Below, piece by piece: positions 9,609 to 16,105 of a DNA stretch of 18,375 nucleotides. The stretch spans positions 1 through 18,375 of the forward strand of contig DATILL010000007.1 of NCBI GenBank assembly GCA_035476575.1. The letters are read 5' to 3'. Every line of letters begins with the position of its first letter. Position 1 is the stretch's first letter. Under the pieces are notes generated by a model. It worked only from the letters and a program-made list of their open reading frames with translations, searched no databases and was not told where the DNA came from. This DNA is from DATILL01 sp035476575. Its GTDB lineage: Bacteria > Actinomycetota > Actinomycetes > Mycobacteriales > JACQDL01. Both the position numbers and the translations under genes were made by a program.

Positions 9609-10037
9609 GTGGCCGAGCCTCGGCTGGCCCGGGCGGGGTTGCCCCGGCCCCCGGAGCGGCCGGCCGGCATGCCGCCGCCAGGCTGGCAGCGCTGGACCGG
9701 CGGGGTGCTGGTGAGCCTGGGTGCGGTCCAGGCCGCCGTGCTCGAAGCGCTCTACGTGCCGCTGCGCATCGGCCGGGTCGTGCTACCTGTCTCGGTGCTA
9801 GCGGCGATAGTCCTGAACGCGTTCCTGCCCCGGCTGATGTACGCCGCGACCGGCAGCCGGCCCACGGCCGCCCTACCGATCATCGCCTGGCTGGCCGTGG
9901 TGATCGTGCTGGCGTTGCCCCGGCCGGAGGGCGACGTCGTCATGCCGGGCACCTGGGTCGGCCTGGCGATGCTGTTCCTCGGCGCCGCCGCGGCGGCCTG
10001 GGGGGTCAGCCGGGTCATGTCCCTGCCGGCCGGGTAG
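9609..10037 (+). CDS. DUF6113-like small membrane protein
   Basis: This 142-residue protein is encoded directly behind mshB (GTG at 9609, mshB stop ends at 9607), so the two are almost certainly cotranscribed. The first 30 residues are rich in P and R and polar. Four hydrophobic segments follow near 32-48, 55-75, 88-104 and 112-135. The motif AWLAVVIVLALPRPEGD matches my memory of the GWLxxVxxLxxxRPEGD signature of DUF6113 proteins, which are often found beside mshB in actinobacteria. The function is unknown; the linkage to mshB is the only clue. The assignment is moderately sure. Confidence 0.7.
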   Translation: MAEPRLARAGLPRPPERPAGMPPPGWQRWTGGVLVSLGAVQAAVLEALYVPLRIGRVVLPVSVLAAIVLNAFLPRLMYAATGSRPTAALPIIAWLAVVIVLALPRPEGDVVMPGTWVGLAMLFLGAAAAAWGVSRVMSLPAG

Positions 10038-10048
10038 CTCACCGGCCG
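10027..10048. terminator. Short GC hairpin between convergent genes
   Basis: CGGCCGG (10027-10033) and CCGGCCG (10042-10048) form a 7-bp stem with an 8-nt loop that spans the stop codon of the membrane protein gene. It sits between two convergent genes separated by only 24 nt, so a two-way terminator is plausible but weakly supported. Confidence 0.3.
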
Positions 10049-10061
10049 TCGCCAGCCGTGG

Positions 10062-10592
10062 TCAGGCCGGGTCGGGTGCCTCGCCGAGAGCGTGCCGGAC
10101 GGCCATGATCGCGGCGTCGGGCAGGTCGGCCTCCACCAGGGTGGCCCCGGGGAAACGGCTCAGCTCGCGCTGGAGGTCGGCCACGGACAGGTGGCTGACC
10201 AGCAGGGCCAGCGCGGTGTGGCCGGGCGGCACCGTCTCGCGCAGCGCGGCGATCCGCTCGTCCTTGATGCCGGTGTCGATCAGCTTGGCGAGCAGCGCGC
10301 CACCGCCCGCGCTCGCCGCTCCGCTGATCAGGCCGCCGATCGGCCCGCCGAGCAGGGTGCCGATCAGCAGCCCCCACATGCCGCCGCCGAACGCGCCGCG
10401 GCCGATGCTGACGTCCTGCGTCTCCCGGACCGTCGACCGGCCGTCCGCGTCCCGGTACACGAAGACCGCGTCGTGTAGCTGGATCTGGCCGTTCCGCTGC
10501 AGCCGGACCGCCGCGAGCAGGAGCTCGTTGGCCATCAGCGGGTCGTCGAACCCGATCACGATCAGCTTGCGCGGGTCCGGGGTCTCGGTCAC
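10062..10592 (-). CDS. DUF1269 family protein
   Basis: The 176-residue product starts with RKLIVIGFDDPLMANELLL, matching the ferredoxin-like N-terminal half of DUF1269 proteins. It continues with VFVYRDADGR, a glycine-rich hydrophobic hairpin (about 68-100: GGGMWGLLIGTLLGGPIGGL and following), and a second alpha/beta unit with PPGHTALALLV. The central hydrophobic part may insert into or associate with the membrane. No biochemical role is established for the family. The start is the GTG at 10592, because GAAGGAGA lies upstream at 10599-10606 (read on the minus strand). It converges on the mshB unit and diverges from the regulator region to the right. It is the last gene that looks like conserved backbone. 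Confidence 0.85.
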   Translation of the reverse strand: MTETPDPRKLIVIGFDDPLMANELLLAAVRLQRNGQIQLHDAVFVYRDADGRSTVRETQDVSIGRGAFGGGMWGLLIGTLLGGPIGGLISGAASAGGGALLAKLIDTGIKDERIAALRETVPPGHTALALLVSHLSVADLQRELSRFPGATLVEADLPDAAIMAVRHALGEAPDPA

Positions 10593-10653
10593 CAGTGTTC
10601 TCCTTCGGGCGGGGTCGGGTCGAGCCTATTGCCTGTCTGGCAGTGTTGGTCCC

Positions 10654-10719
10654 GTGCCTGGTGACGAGATCAGCCTGCGGTACGTCGGCGACCGCGCCGT
10701 GCTCCTGGAGACCAGGTGA
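10654..10719 (+). pseudogene. Possible 5' relic of a PxpB/KipI (5-oxoprolinase subunit B) gene
   Basis: A 21-codon frame starts at GTG 10654 and stops at TGA 10717-10719. Its product contains ISLRYVGDRAVLLE, which resembles the conserved first strand of PxpB/KipI (allophanate hydrolase subunit 1-like) proteins, usually of the form xxxxYGDRALLLE. The usual continuation is absent; unrelated sequence follows and then the promoter of the first regulator copy. I infer that a chromosomal gene was cut here when the accessory region arrived or when a deletion occurred. The segment is short, so chance resemblance is possible. Confidence 0.4.
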
Positions 10720-10771
10720 TGGCCCAACGCCGCGCCGACGTACATCGTGGCCTTCCTCAGCTTCGCGTCGG

Positions 10772-10814
10772 CGTGTCAAGGACGTCGGCCTGGTGTGTAG
10801 TGCCCGGTTACGCT
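10772..10814 (+). promoter_or_regulatory. Promoter block of XRE regulator copy 1
   Basis: CGTGTCA (10772-10778) and TACGCT (10809-10814), 37 nt apart start to start, also occur before copy 2 with the same spacing. Between them AGGACG and GCCTGGTG are shared. TACGCT is the likely -10 box, leaving an untranslated leader of about 65 nt. CGTGTCA may be an operator half-site or an upstream element. Confidence 0.5.
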
Positions 10815-10882
10815 GGTGGGCGCGCTCCAGGGAGTCTCTTTCGGAGCGGCGGGAGGGACTGTTGGGCGGGGTAGGGCGAGGG

Positions 10883-12070
10883 ATGGACGGGCGGTCCATC
10901 GGGGTGCGGGTGCGCTCGGCGCGGCTGGGCAGGGGGTTGACCCTGGAGACGGTCGCCGGGCTGGCGGGGCACAGCAAGTCCTGGCTGAGCAAGGTCGAGC
11001 GGGGGTTGCTGCCGCTGGAGAGCCGGCACGACCTCGCCGCACTAGCCACGGCCTTGTCCGTGTCCCCGACCGACCTCACCGGCCAGCCATACGACCTGCC
11101 GACCGAGTCGGTGGGCGGGGCTGCCCGAGATGCGATCCCCGCACTGCGCCGGGCACTGCTCGACCGGCCCGTCGGCGGCCGGCGGGAGCTGGCCGAGCTG
11201 CGCGACGGAATCGACCAGCTCGTCACGCTGCACGACGCGGCGAAGGAGTCGCCAGCGGTCGGGGTGGTGGCGACCGTGCTGAACGGTCTACGGGCGTCGG
11301 TAGGTGGCCGCGACCATCGCGAGGTCGCGCACTTGACCGTCCTCGCCAGCTATCACGCGACCTGGATTCTGCAGGCGGTCAGCCGGCATGATCTCGCGTT
11401 CATTGTGACCGGCGTGATGGACCGGGCCGCGGCCGATGCCGAGGACCCAGTGACCACAGCGTTGGCGGCGATCACCCGGTCGTACAGCCTGGCGCAGGTC
11501 GCCGTCGGTGCTTACGGCGCCGCGGTGGACGTCGCCTCGGACGCGGCAGACGCGATCAGCGCGGTCGGCGGCGCCGAGGCCGCTGCCGCGCTCGGGCACC
11601 TGCAGCTTGCGGCGGGCTTTGCCTCGGCTGCACTGCGCAACGATGACGAGGCGGCGACCTGCCTGCACGTCGCCTGGGAGCAGGCTGGTCGGGTGACCGA
11701 GCCGACACTGTTCGGCCGGCATCTCGGGTTCGGCGCGGCGAACGTCCGGCTGCATCAGGTGGCGGTCTGCGTGGAGCTGGGGCAGGCCGAGCTAGCCGTC
11801 CAGGCGTCCACCGACCTCGAGGTCGATCGGGCACCGAACCGGGAGCGCGCGGCGTGCTGGCTGGCTGATCTCGGTCGCGCTCACGCCGCACTGGAGCAGG
11901 ACGCGGAAGCGGTGCGCGCGTTCCGCCGCGCTGAGGCGATCGCGCCACTGCGGACCCGGCTGCATCCGCTGGTCCGGGAGGCGGTGGCTGGGATGGTCGG
12001 GCGGGCACAGCGGGCCGCCGTAGGCCGGGACCTGCGCGGCCTCGCCCACCGGATGGGAATGCCGCACTAG
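10883..12070 (+). CDS. XRE-family HTH regulator with helical (TPR-like) C-terminal domain, copy 1
   Basis: The 395-residue protein has an N-terminal Cro/C1-type HTH (about 5-65; TLETVAGLAGHSKSWLSKVERG is the helix-turn-helix core, shown here in part). A long alanine- and leucine-rich helical region follows (about 80-390), with spaced A/L/Y patterns like tetratricopeptide repeats. It ends in GRDLRGLAHRMGMPH, shared with two other copies in this window. Proteins of this plan in actinobacteria are regulators in which the TPR part is thought to sense a ligand or partner. The ATG at 10883 is chosen because it and the following 55 residues are identical in copy 2; an in-frame TTG at 10862 behind GGGAGGG is an alternative, but its equivalent in copy 2 is out of frame. 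The target genes are unknown; the conserved promoter block suggests autoregulation. Confidence 0.85.
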   Translation: MDGRSIGVRVRSARLGRGLTLETVAGLAGHSKSWLSKVERGLLPLESRHDLAALATALSVSPTDLTGQPYDLPTESVGGAARDAIPALRRALLDRPVGGRRELAELRDGIDQLVTLHDAAKESPAVGVVATVLNGLRASVGGRDHREVAHLTVLASYHATWILQAVSRHDLAFIVTGVMDRAAADAEDPVTTALAAITRSYSLAQVAVGAYGAAVDVASDAADAISAVGGAEAAAALGHLQLAAGFASAALRNDDEAATCLHVAWEQAGRVTEPTLFGRHLGFGAANVRLHQVAVCVELGQAELAVQASTDLEVDRAPNRERAACWLADLGRAHAALEQDAEAVRAFRRAEAIAPLRTRLHPLVREAVAGMVGRAQRAAVGRDLRGLAHRMGMPH

Positions 12071-12083
12071 CGCTGGCCATAGG

Positions 12084-12191
12084 GTTCAGCTCACCGAAGC
12101 CGCCCAAGCCCACTACGCCGAGCTAGCCGTAGAGGATGCACATGCCCCGGCTCGAGCCCGCGCAAGCCCCTCGGGAAGGACGACTCTATGA
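12084..12191 (+). other. Short coding-like relic ending in an ATGA overlap
   Basis: A frame reading VQLTEAAQAHYAELAVED and onward ends at the TGA at 12189-12191, which overlaps an ATG at 12188 (ATGA). The frame has no start codon of its own after the regulator stop. It looks like the end of a lost gene that was once translationally coupled to the next one. The family is not recognised. GGGAAGGAC precedes the ATG at 12188. Confidence 0.3.
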
Positions 12192-12337
12192 CCGGTGTCG
12201 ATCAGGTCCGACCGGCGGGCCAAATCCAGCCCTAGAAAGATGGGTCGCGCTTATCGCGAATCTGGCGGCGATCGGCGTCCCCCTAGCGGGGGTGGGCCGT
12301 CGCCATCCTCACCAGAAATATCTGGCTGGCAACAGCT

Positions 12338-12895
12338 ATGTGCAGCTTAGCGATGATCGCGGGAATCGGACTCTTGGTTTTGGGTTGGCGCAGACGCCTG
12401 CCGGTTGTCATTGTCGGGGTGCTGTGCATGACCGCCGGAAGCTTCTTCGTCGGTGGGTCACTGTGGCCGCACGGGATCTTTTCGGTGAACGCAGCTCAGT
12501 CGGCTGTTCCGCCGAGGATCGTCAGCCCAGCTAACGATGAGAAGGTTGGCCTTTGCGTCTCGGTTCGAGGTGTTGTCCCACCTTCAGGTGGCGACAGCGC
12601 GTACTGGCTGGTGCTGCATGATACCAACGGGCACGACCCGTACTACGTCGGCCGGCTCATCGCCCTCACCTCTGGCAGGTCACCGTTGTGGAGCTTGGAG
12701 AAGGTCCGCATCGGCAGACGTGACAACCTTGGCAAGAAGTACCAGCTGTTGCTGGTCCGCACCGAGGGCGACCTGACTCGTGACTTCGCGGGGCGCCTCA
12801 AGGACGACAACCGAAACCTCGGCCTGCAACCTCCGCCTAGCATGCAGGTCGGCGATCAGATCCTTGTCCTCCAAACGGGACAAGACACCTGCTGA
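12338..12895 (+). CDS. Membrane-anchored extracytoplasmic protein of unknown function
   Basis: The 185-residue product has two hydrophobic segments (about 3-17 and 21-40, separated by WRRR) and then an extracytoplasmic domain. That domain begins PPRIVSPANDEKV and continues with alternating hydrophobic strands, including SAYWLVLHD and YYVGRL, like small Ig-like beta domains on actinobacterial surface proteins. A cysteine is the last residue. The 5' end is uncertain. An ATG at 12188 with a good ribosome-binding site lies in the same frame, but TAG codons at 12233 and 12284 interrupt it. Between them another frame (around 12232-12290) encodes a membrane-like stretch, ERWVALIANLAAIGVPLAG. Two compensating frameshifts may therefore have damaged a longer gene. 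A relic of this gene lies at 15950-16103. No function can be given. Confidence 0.6.
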   Translation: MCSLAMIAGIGLLVLGWRRRLPVVIVGVLCMTAGSFFVGGSLWPHGIFSVNAAQSAVPPRIVSPANDEKVGLCVSVRGVVPPSGGDSAYWLVLHDTNGHDPYYVGRLIALTSGRSPLWSLEKVRIGRRDNLGKKYQLLLVRTEGDLTRDFAGRLKDDNRNLGLQPPPSMQVGDQILVLQTGQDTC

Positions 12896-12955
12896 CCTGC
12901 GGGGAACCCGGTCTAAGACTTCCACCAAGCCTCGTCCATACCACCATCGACCAGG

Positions 12956-12998
12956 CGTGTCAGGAAGGACGGTGCCTGGTGCGGTGTCGGGCTACGCT
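12956..12998 (+). promoter_or_regulatory. Promoter block of XRE regulator copy 2
   Basis: CGTGTCA (12956-12962) and TACGCT (12993-12998) repeat the elements in front of copy 1 with the same 37-nt offset. The distance from TACGCT to the ATG is 72 nt here and 74 nt in copy 1. This block lies in the 169-nt gap after the membrane protein gene. Confidence 0.5.
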
Positions 12999-13064
12999 GG
13001 CAGGCGCTTCAGGGGAGTCCCTTCGGGGCGGGAGCGCGCGACTGTTGGGCGGGTGGGGCAGGGG

Positions 13065-14258
13065 ATGGACGGGCGGTCTATCGGGGTGCGGGTGCGTTCC
13101 GCGCGGTTGGGCAGGGGGCTGACCTTGGAGACGGTCGCCGGGCTGGCGGGGCACAGCAAGTCCTGGCTGAGCAAGGTTGAGCGCGGGCTGCTGCCGCTGG
13201 AGAGCCGGCACGACCTCGCCGCGCTGGCCGAGGCGTTGCAGGTCTCGCCGGTCGACCTGGTTGGCGCGCCGTACGACCTGCCGTCCGAGGGCGGGGCGGC
13301 CACCGCCGCCACCATCGTCCAGCCGGTCCGGCTCGCCTTGCTCGGCCTGCCTGACCGCGCCGTGCCACCGGTTGAGGTCATGCGCGCCGACCTGGAGACA
13401 CTGACCAGGCTGCGCCAGGCACACCGGCTTGACGCCGCCGCGCGTACTGCGGCCGGCTTGTTGGCTGGGCTGCGCGCGGCCCAGTCAGCAGGTGGGCGCG
13501 ACGTGGAGGAGGTGCTGCGGCTGCTGGTCTGGTGCTGCTACGAGACTGCGAGTCTTGTCCGCGAGCTGAGGCACCCAGACCTGGCCCTGCTCATGGCCGG
13601 TCTCGCCGATGAAGCCACCGCCGAGCTTGCAGAGCCTGCATGTCTAGCGGTCACCGAGCTGGTTCGCGTTCATACGTTGTCCTCAGTGACGGTCGGCGCA
13701 TACACCGCTGCCATTGAGGCAGGTACCGCTGCTGCTGACGCGGTTCGCCCACTGGCGGGCACGGAGGCGCTGGCTGGCTACGGCTCGCTCATGCTGTCCA
13801 TCAGCTATGCGCTAGCGGTCACTGGCCGAGGTAGGGATGCTCTTGACCGGATAACCGAAGCCGGCCGTGTCGCTGACCGGCTCACAGAGCCGACCGACAT
13901 GGCGCGGCACCTGGCGTTCAGCGCCCCAGGCATCGGCCTGCACCGTTTGTCCGTCGCGGTCGAGCTGGGCGATCCTGACGCGGCGCTGACCGCGGCCAGC
14001 CGCATAGAGCCTGAACGGCTGCCATACCAGGCGCGGCGCGCCTCTTACTGGCTTGACCTTGGCCGGGCGCATTCCGCACTCCGTGACGACCGGGAGGCCG
14101 TGGCGGCGTTCCGCCGCGCCGAGCAGATTGCCCCGCTGCGGCTGCGGATGCACCCGCTGGCCCGGGAGGCGGTCGCCGGAATGCTCGGCCGGGCGCAGCG
14201 GGCCGCTGTCGGCCGGGACCTGCGCGGCCTCGCCCACCGGATGGGAATGCCGCACTAG
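13065..14258 (+). CDS. XRE-family HTH regulator with helical (TPR-like) C-terminal domain, copy 2
   Basis: The 397-residue paralogue of copy 1 has identical residues 1-55, including the whole HTH core, and the same last 23 residues. The central helical domain (about 80-370) is clearly diverged, with motifs such as VEEVLRLLVWCCYE that are absent from copy 1 but present in the pseudogene copy 3. The ATG at 13065 is preceded by GGCAGGGG; an in-frame GTG lies 12 nt earlier. Longer frames reaching back to 12780 run through the end of the previous gene and the promoter and are not used. The pair probably binds the same DNA site but responds to different signals. Nothing in sequence identifies the signal. 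Confidence 0.85.
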   Translation: MDGRSIGVRVRSARLGRGLTLETVAGLAGHSKSWLSKVERGLLPLESRHDLAALAEALQVSPVDLVGAPYDLPSEGGAATAATIVQPVRLALLGLPDRAVPPVEVMRADLETLTRLRQAHRLDAAARTAAGLLAGLRAAQSAGGRDVEEVLRLLVWCCYETASLVRELRHPDLALLMAGLADEATAELAEPACLAVTELVRVHTLSSVTVGAYTAAIEAGTAAADAVRPLAGTEALAGYGSLMLSISYALAVTGRGRDALDRITEAGRVADRLTEPTDMARHLAFSAPGIGLHRLSVAVELGDPDAALTAASRIEPERLPYQARRASYWLDLGRAHSALRDDREAVAAFRRAEQIAPLRLRMHPLAREAVAGMLGRAQRAAVGRDLRGLAHRMGMPH

Positions 14259-14561
14259 CCAGCCATGACGTTCAAGCCCATCGGAGCCGCTCCACTGCAA
14301 AGCTCTGGTCTGGATCGTGCTCTCGGTCGTACGGCGCTCGGCGAATTCGATGTAGGCCAGCCCCGAGCCACTAGCGGTTGGCTCACGCGCTACCGCCGAG
14401 CGGCACTTGGTTTGTTACGTCATTTGAGGACATCAGAGCTTTGTCTGGTTACTCAGTGTCATCAGATGAGTGTTTGATCTTGTCTCGCCACCTTGCCGCT
14501 GGGCCGGTGGACCATGGTTGGCCTCCGTCCGCCCTGCCATAGCGCTTGAAGCGTGGTAAGT
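14259..14561. other. Gap without a supported gene, lower GC
   Basis: About 300 bases lie between regulator copy 2 and the DUF6941-like gene. A 70-codon frame from the ATG at 14265 has no ribosome-binding site distinct from the preceding gene end and no recognisable features, so it is not called. The second half becomes visibly more AT-rich and contains a small palindrome, TCATCAGATGA, near 14459-14469. Confidence 0.5.
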
Positions 14562-14604
14562 TATGACATGTGTGTCATACACATGCTACCCTTCACGTAT
14601 GACA
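14562..14604 (+). promoter_or_regulatory. Operator palindrome and leaderless promoter of the DUF6941-like gene
   Basis: TATGACA (14562-14568), a 4-nt spacer and TGTCATA (14573-14579) form a perfect inverted repeat. Its left arm contains a good -35 hexamer, ATGACA (14563-14568). After an 18-nt spacer comes TACCCT (14587-14592), exactly 12 to 7 nt before the ATG at 14599. TATGACA occurs a third time across the start codon (14598-14604). A repressor bound to the palindrome would cover the -35, so the gene is likely repressible. Which regulator binds is unknown; the neighbouring HTH proteins are the obvious candidates. Confidence 0.65.
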
Positions 14605-15123
14605 GAACCACCACCGCGCCCTACCCCCTCCGCCGGGGCCGGGCAGCTCACTGCCTTCAAATCAAGAGGCTTCTTTCCCGCCGACTTTGCTACAGTTGAA
14701 AGTGACAAAGTATATGCATGTGGTGCGTATTGGTCGATGCTTCGATTCCTAGCTTTTCCGGCTGTATTGCCAAGCATGTCTTTGGTTGCGGTCATTGAGA
14801 TTCCGTTCCATGCTAATCACGCTGATCATAGCCTTCTGATGAAACTCGTCGATCTTGATGATAAACCTCTCGGCCTGCATGTCGAAGGAGCATTCCGAGC
14901 CGCCCCGGCGATCGAGCACAGATATGGGCAACCTGGGATTACGTCCATTGCTGTACCGATTCAGGGCCTTGCACTCGAGCGCCCCGGAGAGTACAGCTTC
15001 ACCCTTACAGTGGACGAGTCCGAAATTGATCGGTACCGCTTCAGTGTGGTTCAGGTTGCCAGCGTCGCGCTGATGCAGGGACTTCCTACGCCACCGACTT
15101 CACCTTACCCACCTGGCGAGTGA
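14599..15123 (+). CDS. DUF6941-like protein of unknown function
   Basis: The 174-residue product starts with a proline-rich tail, then FFPADFATVESDKVYACGAYWSM, a beta-rich body with VAVIEIPFHANHADHSL, LVDLDDKPLG, VPIQGLALERPGEYSF and LTVDESEIDRYRFSV. These match the pattern of DUF6941 proteins as I remember them: a start like 'F.ADFA.V..DKLYA.GA', a 'HR....L.D.DG.P' strand and a 'PG.Y.F.L.VDG' strand near the end. No enzymatic residues stand out; the fold is probably an all-beta single domain in the cytoplasm. The start is the ATG at 14599 because the promoter box is perfectly placed for a leaderless mRNA; the GTG-type start at 14563 would overlap the promoter. Codon use is less GC-rich than in the backbone, suggesting transfer. 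Confidence 0.7.
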   Translation: MTEPPPRPTPSAGAGQLTAFKSRGFFPADFATVESDKVYACGAYWSMLRFLAFPAVLPSMSLVAVIEIPFHANHADHSLLMKLVDLDDKPLGLHVEGAFRAAPAIEHRYGQPGITSIAVPIQGLALERPGEYSFTLTVDESEIDRYRFSVVQVASVALMQGLPTPPTSPYPPGE

Positions 15124-15129
15124 ACACGG

Positions 15130-15387
15130 GTGGTGCTCAACCTTAGCTGGTACCACGAGATCGACTGGGACTCTGACGAAGACCCTGAGGGCAATCTCGC
15201 GCACTGTCAACGCCCGGATCACTTGGGCCCGGAGCCGGAGCGCATTGTGGGAGAAGTCTTGAGCGAAGAGCCGGTCGAGGTCAAGATGAGAGTACAAACC
15301 GCTGAGTTCGTGGTGGTCGGTCCTGATCGGTCAAGGTCGATGTGGTGGGTCGTGTTGCTCGATACGTCCTACAAGCGAGGCGACTAG
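15130..15387 (+). CDS. Small acidic protein of unknown function
   Basis: An 85-codon frame starts at GTG 15130, 6 nt after the DUF6941-like stop, and is probably translated by coupling. The product is acidic at the start (IDWDSDEDPEGN) and has two strand-like segments at the end (TAEFVVVGPD and MWWVVLLDTSYKR). No family is recognised. No strong Shine-Dalgarno sequence is visible, and the start could instead be the next GTG at 15133. Together with the preceding gene it may form a two-gene unit. Confidence 0.5.
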   Translation: MVLNLSWYHEIDWDSDEDPEGNLAHCQRPDHLGPEPERIVGEVLSEEPVEVKMRVQTAEFVVVGPDRSRSMWWVVLLDTSYKRGD

Positions 15388-15473
15388 CTACGCCCGGTCA
15401 CAGGCTGGCGCGCTGAGGCCGCCGAGAGGCAGGCTTGGAGGCAGGGACGTCGGGGAGGAAGGGTGGTCACTTC

Positions 15474-15839
15474 ATGGCTAGCCGGGACATGAGTGAGATC
15501 CAGCGGCGGGAGCTCGCTGACGCACACCGGGGCAAGGTCGTGCCTGACTCGGGAACACCTGTGGAGGGACGCCGACTCGGACAAATGGTTTCACTACGAC
15601 TGGAACCCGACACGATTGTTGCGCTTCGCGATATCGCCAGCCGCCGCGGTGTAACTATGAGTGATCTACTTCGCGAAGGGGTTGGGATGGTCCTAGCCAC
15701 TGATCAACAGGCTGGGACCGTAAAGGTCTCGCTCCGTATCACTGTCTCTCCACCTCAGACGCGCACATGGGAGAATGTCAGGCACAGCGTCAACCCAACC
15801 GAGGTTGATCAGGGTGCAAATACTGTAGCAACAGCGTAG
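15474..15839 (+). CDS. Ribbon-helix-helix (CopG/MetJ-like) DNA-binding protein
   Basis: The 121-residue product has a ribbon-helix-helix core at about 39-72: a strand MVSLRLEP, then a helix TIVALRDIASRRG, a turn VTMS and a second helix DLLREGVGMVL. This is the plan of CopG-type repressors and many antitoxins. The N-terminal 38 residues are polar and charged, and the C-terminal 45 residues include a second strand-rich segment (TVKVSLRITV). The ATG at 15474 is chosen because GGGGAGGAAGGG lies at 15452-15463. No toxin gene is obvious next to it; the small protein before it is the only candidate partner and does not resemble a known toxin. It may regulate its own cassette. Confidence 0.65.
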   Translation: MASRDMSEIQRRELADAHRGKVVPDSGTPVEGRRLGQMVSLRLEPDTIVALRDIASRRGVTMSDLLREGVGMVLATDQQAGTVKVSLRITVSPPQTRTWENVRHSVNPTEVDQGANTVATA

Positions 15840-15869
15840 GGCCGCGCCCGCGGTCAGACGATTTAGATC

Positions 15870-15894
15870 TGTAGGCCTACACCGGGTCTACACT
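15870..15894 (+). promoter_or_regulatory. Palindrome and -10-like box before the decayed module
   Basis: TGTAGGCCTACA (15870-15881) is a 12-bp perfect palindrome. TACACT (15889-15894) follows at a distance that would place the palindrome between -35 and -10. Downstream sequence is a pseudogene, so this may be a relic promoter/operator. Confidence 0.35.
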
Positions 15895-15949
15895 GGTCGT
15901 GACGGCCGCCGGACGAAGCGCATCAGCCACACAGTAATCGGTAATAACT

Positions 15950-16103
15950 ATCGGCAGACGGGCCACAGCCACAGGCTCCTTAGCGACGATCGCGGGCATG
16001 GGACTCTTGGTGTTGGGTTGGCTTAGACGAGCTTACTACGCCGGCCGGCTCATCACCCCCACATCCGCCGGATCACCATTGTGGAGCTTAGAGAAGGTCA
16101 GCA
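15950..16103 (+). pseudogene. Deleted relic of the membrane-anchored protein gene
   Basis: Sequence at about 15955-16026 matches 12318-12400 (the end of the first membrane segment, reading LLVLGW followed by basic residues). Sequence at 16033-16102 matches 12637-12710 (YYxGRLI, then SPLWSLEKV). About 240 nt between these two blocks are missing compared with the fuller copy. The equivalent of the ATG at 12338 is ACA here. The relic then joins directly to the middle of a regulator gene, so the end of this gene and the start of the regulator were lost in a second deletion. Confidence 0.7.
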
Positions 16104-16105
16104 TC

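Noticed and set aside
10595..10882. N-terminal extension of regulator copy 1
   Set aside because: It would run through the PxpB-like relic and the promoter block; copy 2 shares the sequence only from the ATG as identical protein.
12136..12534. 132-codon frame in front of and inside the membrane protein gene
   Set aside because: Only its middle looks protein-like; its later part is out of frame with the conserved gene, so it is treated as evidence for frameshift damage and not as a gene.
14265..14477. 70-codon frame after regulator copy 2
   Set aside because: No distinct ribosome-binding site, no recognisable features, and it ends in AT-richer intergenic sequence.
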